Source: Alphaproteobacteria bacterium CG11_big_fil_rev_8_21_14_0_20_44_7 (lineage in GTDB: Bacteria > Pseudomonadota > Alphaproteobacteria > Rickettsiales > 21-14-0-20-44-7). From it: 12,646 nt of DNA. Shown here piece after piece: positions 6,408-12,090 of this stretch. The notes beneath the pieces were generated by a model. That model had not been told where the DNA came from, searched no databases, and saw nothing but the letters and a program-made list of their open reading frames with translations. The translations under genes and the position numbers were made by a program. Position 1 is the stretch's first letter, and the number at the start of each line of letters is the position of its first letter. Location of the stretch: positions 1 through 12,646 of the forward strand of contig PCXJ01000089.1 in the NCBI GenBank assembly GCA_002787615.1, written 5' to 3'.

Positions 6408-7418
6408 ATGACAAATAAAACAAAATTCTTACTCCCAGCCGGCTTGCGCGATGTCCTCCCCGATGAGGCTGAGGCGGAGTTTTCTGCCATCAAATCGCTA
6501 GTTGAAAACTTCGCAAAATGGGGCTATCGGCTGGTTTCCACACCAATGGCAGAATATGAAGATTCACTTTATCTCGGAAGCGGTGAGAGCCTACGCAACC
6601 AGACCCTCAAGCTTTTTGACCCACAAAATCAGCAAATCATGGGAATTCGCGCCGATATAACCACGCAAATTGCGCGGCTGGTTCAATCGCGTATGGAAAA
6701 TGAGAAACTACCGATTAGGCTATGCTATGCAGGCAATATTCTGCGCGCAAATTCGGCTAATACTAATGGTGACAGGCAATTAAAGCAGGTTGGCGTTGAA
6801 TTGATTACTGAAAAACCCTCCGCCGCTGCCGATGCTGAAATTGCAATTCTCGCGCTGGAATCATTGCTGGAGATAGGTTTGCAGGAAATCACCATAGATT
6901 TAAACACCCCCAAACTTATCCAAATCATCTTCCCAAATCTGGACGAAGCCACCTCTCAAGCCCTGCATAAACGTGAGCTAGACTCACTTCCGGCGGAGAT
7001 TATCCAATATATTAAAGCCTCAGGCAACGCAGAAAATGCGTTTAAAATCCTGAACGATAATTTGCCGGAAAAAGCCAGAACGCAAATTGAATATCTGCGC
7101 TCAGTCTATGAGAAAATCATCGAAACTGGCCTAAAATGCAATATCACCGTTGATTTCATTGAAAACCGAGGCTTTGAGTATCACGAAGATTTTAGCTTTT
7201 CTCTGTTCGCCAAGGGTATTCGCGATGAAATTGGCCGTGGCGGGCGTTACAAAATCGGCAAACTCAACGCATCCGGCTTCACCTGCTATTTAAACTCGGT
7301 TTCCGAGCGCCTAAATCTCGCTACAAAGCCCAAATTCCAAGAGATTGAGGCAAATTTGCCCTATAGCGAAATCAAAAAATTACACACACAAGGCATTTCT
7401 GTAATAAAAAAGCTGTGA
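6408..7418 (+). CDS. hisZ: ATP phosphoribosyltransferase regulatory subunit HisZ
   Basis: A 336-residue relative of the histidyl-tRNA synthetase catalytic core that has lost aminoacylation. HisZ combines with the short form of HisG to make the first enzyme of histidine synthesis and to give feedback control. Evidence includes the opening FLLPAGLRDVLPDEA (7-21), typical of HisZ; MGIRADITTQIARL (78-91) and RLCYAGNILR (104-113), matching class II synthetase motif 2; QVGVELI (127-133); GFEYHEDFSFSLFAKG (255-270); and RGGRY (277-281). The anticodon-binding domain of true HisRS is absent and the length fits HisZ. The full HisRS signature for histidine A-loop activity is not seen. TGGAAGA at 6398-6404 is the ribosome binding site. 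hisG is not in the window. The gene stands between the hda-linked genes and the chemotaxis genes, an unusual place compared with the hisZ-purA neighbourhood common in this class. Confidence 0.92.
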   Translation: MTNKTKFLLPAGLRDVLPDEAEAEFSAIKSLVENFAKWGYRLVSTPMAEYEDSLYLGSGESLRNQTLKLFDPQNQQIMGIRADITTQIARLVQSRMENEKLPIRLCYAGNILRANSANTNGDRQLKQVGVELITEKPSAAADAEIAILALESLLEIGLQEITIDLNTPKLIQIIFPNLDEATSQALHKRELDSLPAEIIQYIKASGNAENAFKILNDNLPEKARTQIEYLRSVYEKIIETGLKCNITVDFIENRGFEYHEDFSFSLFAKGIRDEIGRGGRYKIGKLNASGFTCYLNSVSERLNLATKPKFQEIEANLPYSEIKKLHTQGISVIKKL

Positions 7419-7421
7419 AGC

Positions 7422-7434
7422 TAACAATTTGTTA
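7422..7434. promoter_or_regulatory. 13-base dyad before cheY
   Basis: TAACAA-T-TTGTTA is a perfect 6-base inverted repeat around a single central base, just after the hisZ stop and about 40 bases before the cheY start. With one central base it cannot form a hairpin, so it looks more like a site for a dimeric regulator or part of a promoter. It might also be chance in AT-rich DNA. TAGAAT (7447-7452) and TATAAC (7458-7463) downstream are possible -10 boxes without a convincing -35. Confidence 0.3.
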
Positions 7435-7475
7435 ATAGTTCACCTTTAGAATATTTGTATAACAAGGAGAACTGA

Positions 7476-7844
7476 ATGAAAAAGATTCTAATAGTGGATG
7501 ATTCAAAAGTAGTTCGCAGCTTCGTAGCGCGTTGCTTGGAGGAATTATCCCTAACAAATTATGACGAGGCTATGCATGGGCAGGAAGCGCTTGATAAGGT
7601 CAAGATTTCCATGCCTGATGTCATTTTGCTGGATTGGAACATGCCGGTGATGAATGGCCTTGAGTTCATCCAAGCATTAAGAAAGCTGGAAAATGGCACA
7701 ACTCCAATCGTAATTTTTTGCACTACGGAAAATGAAATTTCTAAAATACAGGAAGCCATGATGAATTCGGCTAATGAATATATTATGAAACCTTTCGATG
7801 CCGAAATCCTAAAAACGAAATTCACTCAACTCGGAATTATCTAA
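7476..7844 (+). CDS. cheY: Single-domain response regulator CheY
   Basis: A 122-residue receiver domain with no output domain. It would take phosphate from CheA and act on the flagellar motor switch or, in some bacteria, serve as a phosphate sink. Receiver residues are all present: the acidic pair D8 D9 in IVDDSK, phospho-acceptor D53 in LLDWNMPVMNG, the threonine pair T83 T84 in FCTTE, Y102 in the position of the switch aromatic residue, and K105 in MKPF. Length matches CheY. A strong AAGGAG (7464-7469) lies six bases before the ATG, the best ribosome binding site in the neighbourhood. A single base separates its stop from the cheB start. With cheB and cheR following, the CheY name is well supported, although single receivers can have other roles. 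Confidence 0.9.
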   Translation: MKKILIVDDSKVVRSFVARCLEELSLTNYDEAMHGQEALDKVKISMPDVILLDWNMPVMNGLEFIQALRKLENGTTPIVIFCTTENEISKIQEAMMNSANEYIMKPFDAEILKTKFTQLGII

Positions 7845-7845
7845 C

Positions 7846-8949
7846 ATGCCTGAAAACGTCAACATTATGATAGTTGATGACTCTTTTATCATACGGAAAA
7901 TACTTGAGAAAATCCTTAAAGAGCAAAAGGAATTCAATATTATTGCGCAGGCAAGAGATGGAAATGACGTGCTCAGAATTCTTGATAATTCTGAAATTGC
8001 CGAATCCGTAGATGTTATCATTCTTGATTTGGAAATGCCGGGTATGGATGGCATGACTGCCCTGCCCCAAATTATCAAAAAAGCTCCGCATGTTCGGGTG
8101 ATTATTGCCTCCACCCTCTCTCAGAAAAATGCGCAAGTTAGCCTTGAAGCGCTCGAAAAAGGCGCAGCAGATTATCTGCCAAAGCCAAGCAGCGCGGAAG
8201 CTTCAAACACAGATACATTAAATAATTTTTCTGCCGAATTAGTGCTAAAGGTCAAATCTTTGGGGCTTGCCGCGCAAAGGTTGAAGCTCCGCAAAAATAC
8301 AGGAGTTGCCCAAAAAACTCCTTCCCAAACTCCCGCCGCAATTGAAGATTACAGCCTGCATGAGCCAATACGCCGCCCGAAAGCTATTGCAATCGGCTCA
8401 TCTACCGGCGGTCCGGATGCGCTGAAGGAAGTTCTCGGAAATCTCAACATGACACGGCTGCTAAATATTCCGATGTTTATAACCCAGCATATGCCCGCAC
8501 ATTTCACAAAATTGCTTGCCACAAATTTGAGTACAAAACTCAACATAAATTTGCTCGAAGCAAAGGACGGGGATATCGTCAAAGGCGGAAATATCTATCT
8601 CGCACCCGGTGATTTCCACATGGAAATCATGAATATTGATAATGCGCTTAAAATTTCGCTTAATCAAAACCCACCCGAGAATTTTTGCCGCCCTGCAGTT
8701 GATGTCATGCTACGCTCGCTGGCTGAAAATTATGGCAGAGACTTGCTCACCGTTATCCTTACCGGAATGGGCTCTGACGGGGCAAAAGGTTGCGAAAAAG
8801 TACGTGAGAATCACGGACAGATTATCGCGCAGGATAAGGAAACCTCAACTGTGTGGGGAATGCCTGCTGCTGCGGCAAAAACCCGCCTATGTAGCCAGAT
8901 TTTACCACTTAACCAAATCGCACCAAAAATCATGGGGGCAATATTATGA
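7846..8949 (+). CDS. cheB: Chemotaxis response regulator protein-glutamate methylesterase CheB
   Basis: A 367-residue two-domain protein that demethylates and deamidates glutamyl side chains of chemoreceptors when phosphorylated, giving adaptation. The receiver domain (about 1-125) shows IVDDSF with D11 D12, phospho-acceptor D61 in ILDLEMPGMDG, T90 in IASTLSQ and K113 in LPKPSS. A linker of about 50 residues rich in Q, T, P and A follows. The methylesterase domain (about 178-367) has the catalytic serine S186 in IGSSTGGP, H215 in ITQHMP and D311 in LTGMGSDG, so the triad is complete. Two methylesterase-domain motifs, IYLAPGD and the SDGAKG turn, are also typical. Length is usual. The start follows the cheY stop by one base and its stop overlaps the cheR start (ATGA), so the three genes form one operon. 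Confidence 0.96.
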   Translation: MPENVNIMIVDDSFIIRKILEKILKEQKEFNIIAQARDGNDVLRILDNSEIAESVDVIILDLEMPGMDGMTALPQIIKKAPHVRVIIASTLSQKNAQVSLEALEKGAADYLPKPSSAEASNTDTLNNFSAELVLKVKSLGLAAQRLKLRKNTGVAQKTPSQTPAAIEDYSLHEPIRRPKAIAIGSSTGGPDALKEVLGNLNMTRLLNIPMFITQHMPAHFTKLLATNLSTKLNINLLEAKDGDIVKGGNIYLAPGDFHMEIMNIDNALKISLNQNPPENFCRPAVDVMLRSLAENYGRDLLTVILTGMGSDGAKGCEKVRENHGQIIAQDKETSTVWGMPAAAAKTRLCSQILPLNQIAPKIMGAIL

Positions 8950-9728
8950 CACCCGATGATTATAAATTTCTAACCAAGATGATAAAAGATAAATCCGGCA
9001 TCAACCTTGGTGAAGATAAAGCTTATCTAATCGAGAGCCGCTTGAAACCAATTGCCCGCAAACATGGGCTGGCAGATTTGGATGAGCTGATTGCCAAGGT
9101 CAAGGTTGATACATCATCGCCCTATATCGCTGATATTATTGATTCGATGACAACCAATGAATCATTATTTTTCAGGGATTTGAAGCCATTCCAACAGGTC
9201 GAGAATATTGTATTGCCAAAATTTGCCGGAAAACCGCTGAAAATTTGGAGTGCCGCCGCCTCAACCGGACAAGAAGCCTATTCTCTGGCCATTACTTTTG
9301 AAGAGAAAATGTTCAAAAATTATTCAATTATCGGTACGGATATATCGCCCACCGTTATCCACCGCGCCAAAGAGGGGAAATATACGCAATTTGAAATTCA
9401 GCGTGGGATGCCCATCACTATGCTGTTGAAATATTTTGTCCAAGATGCAGATTGCTGGACGGTCAAACCCGAAATGAAGAGAAAAATCCAATTTGATACA
9501 TTCAACCTGCTCGACAATTATGCCAAGCTGGGAAGCTTTGACCTTGTATTCTGTCGTAACGTATTGATTTATTTCGATAAAGAAACCAAGAAACAGATTT
9601 TTGACAAACTCCGCCAAATTATCAATCCCGGTGGCTATTTATTTCTCGGAACATCCGAAACCGTAATGGGGATTACTGATAAATTCAAGCCCATAAGCGG
9701 TGAACCGGGGATGCTAGAGCCTGTTTGA
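8946..9728 (+). CDS. cheR: Chemoreceptor glutamate methyltransferase CheR
   Basis: A 260-residue SAM-dependent enzyme that methylates glutamates on chemoreceptors and opposes CheB. The N-terminal helical domain (1 to about 75) ends with the CheR landmark MTTNESLFFRD (68-78). The SAM-binding domain follows, with WSAAASTGQEAYSLAI (101-116), GTDIS (130-134) and the late acidic part FNLLD (186-190). FDLVFCRNVLIYFD (198-211) and GGYLFLGTSE (229-238) are strongly diagnostic. A small beta subdomain is expected near RGMPITMLLKYF (153-164). There is no C-terminal tetratricopeptide or other extension, so this is the single-module form. The ATG overlaps the cheB stop. No cheA, cheW, cheD or receptor gene lies within the window, so partners must be encoded elsewhere. 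Confidence 0.97.
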   Translation: MTPDDYKFLTKMIKDKSGINLGEDKAYLIESRLKPIARKHGLADLDELIAKVKVDTSSPYIADIIDSMTTNESLFFRDLKPFQQVENIVLPKFAGKPLKIWSAAASTGQEAYSLAITFEEKMFKNYSIIGTDISPTVIHRAKEGKYTQFEIQRGMPITMLLKYFVQDADCWTVKPEMKRKIQFDTFNLLDNYAKLGSFDLVFCRNVLIYFDKETKKQIFDKLRQIINPGGYLFLGTSETVMGITDKFKPISGEPGMLEPV

Positions 9729-9771
9729 GCTAGGATTTGGGAATTAGGATTAGAGCATTGAATCGCCAGCT

Positions 9772-9801
9772 ACCCCCTTGTATGGGGGAAGTAAGGGGGG
9801 T
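9772..9801. repeat. C-run / double G-run palindromic element 1
   Basis: ACCCCCTT at 9772-9779 is followed by GGGGG at 9784-9788 and by AAGGGGGGT at 9793-9801. The C-run can pair with the near G-run (five base pairs, loop TTGTAT) or with the far one (eight base pairs), giving two mutually exclusive hairpins. No T-run follows, so it is not a standard intrinsic terminator. Confidence 0.6.
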
Positions 9802-9805
9802 GTGA

Positions 9806-9871
9806 ATTCTAGGGGAATCCACTCTTCGCTGTATTTTAGATTGCCCTAGAATGCTTACGCATTCAGGCAAT
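9806..9871. repeat. Nested palindromic element 2
   Basis: Two overlapping dyads are visible. ATTCTAGGG (9806-9814) matches CCCTAGAAT (9844-9852) as a perfect 9-base inverted repeat over a 29-base loop. Inside the right part, ATTGCC (9840-9845) pairs with GGCAAT (9866-9871) and GAATGC (9849-9854) pairs with GCATTC (9859-9864) around a TTAC loop, giving a near-perfect 12-pair hairpin. The second arm of the first dyad is shared with the hairpin, so the two structures compete. Confidence 0.6.
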
Positions 9872-9898
9872 GACGACTCCTAAAAGCTAGAAGCCAAA

Positions 9899-9929
9899 CT
9901 CCCCTCCTCATAGGAGGGGTTGGGGGAGG
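9899..9929. repeat. C-run / double G-run palindromic element 3
   Basis: CCCCTCCT (9901-9908) pairs perfectly with AGGAGGGG (9912-9919) across a CAT loop, an 8-pair GC-rich hairpin. GGGGGAGG follows at 9922-9929, and its GGGGAG can pair instead with CTCCCC at 9899-9904. The layout of one C-run and two G-runs is the same as in element 1, suggesting a shared repeat family with diverged sequence. Confidence 0.6.
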
Positions 9930-9991
9930 TTTATGCAGTGGCTAGTGGCTAAGCATAAAGCCGGAATGACATCACCGAAAAGCAGCCAAAC

Positions 9992-10705
9992 CTACCCCTC
10001 CATCAACCCTTCTAGCGCTTCGGGCGTGCCGATATGATACCATCTGCCCTTATATATGGCGGGTCTTAGCCTATCGAGATATAAATCATATATATTCTTT
10101 AGCGGGGAAACCTTGCCCCATTGCTGCACCTCCGCGCGCGCGAATATTTGCGGATGCAAAATCTGAATAGTTGAAAACACATAGCCTGCGCTGCGCCCTT
10201 CTTCGCGCCATTTCAACTTGCCGTCATCATCAATATTAAAATCCCCATGCCCATCATAACCATATGTATTTTCAAGTGGAATTAGCAGCAACGCGCCCTC
10301 TGAGCCTTCCGCATATTCTTCACTAAGCTGCACAAACCCGCTCTTTTCATTCTCCGGTTTTTTGATAATCACGTCACAGCTTGTCACAAAAAACGGTTCA
10401 TCACCAAGATGCGGCAACGCGTTGAGAATCCCCCCTCCGGTTTCCAGCCTTTCAGTTTCATGTGAAATAATAATCTCAATATCCTGACGCGCCCGCAAAT
10501 GCTTTTCTATCATCTCCGGCAGATAAAAAGTGTTTACCACCGCTTTTTCCACCCCATTTTCCACCAGATTATCCAGCATACGGTCAATCAGCGTCCGTCC
10601 GCGCACAGAGATCAACGGCTTCGGTAAATTATCGGTGAGCGGGCGCATCCGCGTGCCCAACCCCGCCGCTAATAGCATTGCTGTTTTGATTTTATTAGGC
10701 GGCAA
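9992..10705 (-). CDS. murU: N-acetylmuramate alpha-1-phosphate uridylyltransferase MurU
   Basis: A 237-residue sugar nucleotidyltransferase. With AmgK just upstream it is best read as MurU, which makes UDP-MurNAc from MurNAc-1-phosphate and UTP. This is a cytoplasmic shortcut for peptidoglycan recycling that bypasses early murein synthesis and lowers fosfomycin sensitivity in species that have it (known of the pathway). The nucleotide loop LLAAGLGTRMRPLT lies at 11-24, LPKPL with K29 at 27-31, ETGGGI at 88-93, and the metal-binding aspartate D111 in TSCDV. The C-terminal part ends in GRWYHIGTPEALE, usual for this family. The start is a TTG at 10705, supported by AGGAGA (10716-10711) five bases upstream inside the end of amgK; the next in-frame ATG would cut into the first strand. 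The gene overlaps amgK by 11 bases. An unrelated NTP transferase role is possible but less likely given the neighbour. Confidence 0.88.
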   Translation of the reverse strand: MPPNKIKTAMLLAAGLGTRMRPLTDNLPKPLISVRGRTLIDRMLDNLVENGVEKAVVNTFYLPEMIEKHLRARQDIEIIISHETERLETGGGILNALPHLGDEPFFVTSCDVIIKKPENEKSGFVQLSEEYAEGSEGALLLIPLENTYGYDGHGDFNIDDDGKLKWREEGRSAGYVFSTIQILHPQIFARAEVQQWGKVSPLKNIYDLYLDRLRPAIYKGRWYHIGTPEALEGLMEG

Positions 10706-11615
10706 GCTCTTCTCCTATATTATCTTCCAGCCAATTTTTGAGCGTAGCAAGCGCCGGATGTTCAATATCTTTGCGCAAATGATTCCACACACGCGGCAGG
10801 AATTTGAGATAATTATCCTTACCATCACGCTTTTTCAGCCTGTGAAAATAGCCGATAATTTTGCAATTTCGCTGCGCGCCGAGGATATAATAATTACGCA
10901 AAAACTCCTCATCCTTATTCGCCAAAATTTGCTCCACAGTTTGCGGAGAAACATCGCGCCGCGCATCCTCCAGCAGCGATACATAATCATATGCAGCATG
11001 GCCGATAACCGCATCCTGAAAATCCAATAGCCCGACTTTTGCAAGACCTGCCCGCTCCGGCAACCAGATAAGGTTATCCGCATGATAATCCAGCATCACC
11101 ATTTTTGGTGCATCTTGCAAACCACGCAAAATATCTTCCCAAATCTTCCAGAACTCTTCACGATTGCAGTCTGTCGCAAACCAATCCACGAATGTTATCA
11201 CCTCACGATGGAATTTTGCCATGTCATAAGGCGGTAAATCAGCTTCGGCAGGTAAATTATCCAACACTTCAATTGCTGCCTGATATAGCTCCAGCTCCTT
11301 CTCAGGCTCGGCTTGCAAGATTTTGCTATACAAATTATCGCCAAAATCCTCAAGCAGCAGGAAACCCCGTTCAACATCGCTTGCAATTATCTGCGGGGCA
11401 TTCAGCCCATTTTCCCGCAAAATTGCAGCCACCTTGATAAATGGGCGCGTATCCTCCTTATCAGGCGGGGCAATCATCAACACATAATCTTTGCCATTAT
11501 GAGTGATTCGCTCATATCTCCGAAATGACGCATCTCCGGCAAGCGCCTTCCTTTCCGAGCTTTCCAGCCCATTTTCCCGCAAAAAATTAACAATTGGTAA
11601 ATCTAAATCTGTCAT
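10695..11615 (-). CDS. amgK: Anomeric MurNAc/GlcNAc kinase AmgK
   Basis: A 306-residue aminoglycoside-phosphotransferase-fold kinase. AmgK phosphorylates MurNAc (and GlcNAc) at the anomeric carbon, supplying MurU. Visible are LAGDASFRRYERI (25-37), the nucleotide-loop region seen in this family, and FLLLEDFGD (85-93), the hinge. The catalytic loop is MLDYHADNL (174-182) with D176 and N181, and the metal-binding LLDFQDAVIGHAAYD lies at 196-210, followed by VSLLEDARRDV (212-222). The last stretch is especially typical of the AmgK group in alphaproteobacteria and pseudomonads. The usual H-x-D of the catalytic loop is M-L-D here; the aspartate is kept. It is the first gene of a two-gene operon with murU. 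The ATG at 11615 has no leader Shine-Dalgarno and a promoter ends just before it, so the message may be leaderless. Confidence 0.9.
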   Translation of the reverse strand: MTDLDLPIVNFLRENGLESSERKALAGDASFRRYERITHNGKDYVLMIAPPDKEDTRPFIKVAAILRENGLNAPQIIASDVERGFLLLEDFGDNLYSKILQAEPEKELELYQAAIEVLDNLPAEADLPPYDMAKFHREVITFVDWFATDCNREEFWKIWEDILRGLQDAPKMVMLDYHADNLIWLPERAGLAKVGLLDFQDAVIGHAAYDYVSLLEDARRDVSPQTVEQILANKDEEFLRNYYILGAQRNCKIIGYFHRLKKRDGKDNYLKFLPRVWNHLRKDIEHPALATLKNWLEDNIGEELAA

Positions 11616-11651
11616 AATTATACTTATAATACACTATACAATTTCACTCAA
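11616..11651 (-). promoter_or_regulatory. amgK: Promoter for amgK-murU
   Basis: On the minus strand TTGAGT (11651-11646) and TATAAG (11628-11623) are spaced by exactly 17 bases, a good sigma-70-type promoter. A TATAAT-like word overlaps immediately downstream. Transcription would begin at about position 11616, next to the amgK ATG, so the mRNA would have almost no leader. This is read from box similarity and spacing only. Confidence 0.55.
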
Positions 11652-11691
11652 ACTGCTATACTAAATTTCACGCAAAAATCAAAAAAGGAGA
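11635..11691 (+). promoter_or_regulatory. hpf: Extended -10 promoter and ribosome binding site for hpf
   Basis: TGC-TATACT (11654-11662) is an extended -10 box, with TATACA (11635-11640) as a weak -35 at 16 bases spacing. The start would be near 11669, leaving a leader of about 27 bases that carries AAGGAGA at 11685-11691 ahead of the hpf ATG. It overlaps the opposing amgK promoter, so the two genes could compete for polymerase. Confidence 0.5.
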
Positions 11692-11695
11692 GTTT

Positions 11696-12046
11696 ATGAG
11701 AGTTACTATTTCTGGAAAACATATGGAAACCGGTGAAGCATTAAAAGAGCATATTGAATCTCATCTCCAAGCCAGCGTTTCAAAATATTTTGAAAATGCG
11801 ATTGATGCCACGGTTGTTTTCTCGAAACGGGAGCATTTCTTTCATTGCCACATCACCGTAAATGAAGGGGTGAAGGATGGTATCATTATCACCGCAGAAG
11901 ATGAAAAACCGGATGTCTACACCGCGTTTAACTCAGCTTTGGATAAGGCGGAAAAGCAATTACGCCGCTATAAACGTAAATTGAAAGATAGAAGCCAGCG
12001 TGTAAGCCTTGGCGAAATCTCTGCCAAAAAAGTGGCTGAAAGCTGA
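11696..12046 (+). CDS. hpf: Ribosome hibernation promoting factor, short form
   Basis: A 116-residue S30AE-domain protein (HPF/RaiA/YfiA family) that binds the small ribosomal subunit in the decoding region and silences ribosomes in poor growth. The start MRVTISGKHMETGEALKEHI (1-20), the strand KREHFFHCHITV (44-55), AEDEKPDVYTAFNSALDKAEKQLRRYKRKLKDR (67-99) and the basic final helix are all standard for the N-terminal domain. The family in alphaproteobacteria often has a long form of about 190 residues with a C-terminal dimerisation domain. That domain is absent here, as the reading frame stops 17 residues after the basic helix. No remnant is seen in the 44 bases before the convergent gene. 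Expression is from an extended -10 promoter with a strong ribosome binding site. rpoN and ptsN, frequent neighbours, are not present. Confidence 0.92.
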   Translation: MRVTISGKHMETGEALKEHIESHLQASVSKYFENAIDATVVFSKREHFFHCHITVNEGVKDGIIITAEDEKPDVYTAFNSALDKAEKQLRRYKRKLKDRSQRVSLGEISAKKVAES

Positions 12047-12090
12047 TTTACAGCCTTTCGGTTTACACCATTCTTATCAAATAGGAATAA

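Larger units (their letters stand above)
9729..9991. repeat. Gene-free stretch with a mosaic of dispersed-type palindromes
   Basis: The 263 bases between the convergent cheR and murU genes hold no convincing gene. They contain several GC-rich inverted repeats listed separately: a C-run/G-run element at 9772-9801, a nested palindrome at 9806-9871, and a C-run/G-run element at 9899-9929. Around them are short partial repetitions such as TAGGATTTGGGAATTAGGAT (9731-9750) and GGCTAGTGGCTAAGC (9940-9954), and a GGAATGAC word at 9963-9970. The make-up is like the REP-like or palindromic-element clusters found between genes in many alphaproteobacteria. Membership of a repeat family is inferred, since only this window is visible. 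Confidence 0.6.

Noticed and set aside
6408..7418. Histidyl-tRNA synthetase
   Set aside because: The anticodon-binding domain is absent and the length and opening motif match HisZ.
9772..9929. GC-rich hairpins as standard intrinsic terminators
   Set aside because: No T-run follows either G-run on either strand; they fit dispersed palindromes better, although they may still affect transcript ends.
10530..11030. Plus-strand open frame of 166 codons
   Set aside because: It is antisense to amgK and murU, both strongly supported by motifs.
12038..12059. Hairpin GAAAGCTG / CAGCCTTTC as a terminator after hpf
   Set aside because: The stem has a bulge and is not followed by a T-run, so an intrinsic terminator cannot be supported.
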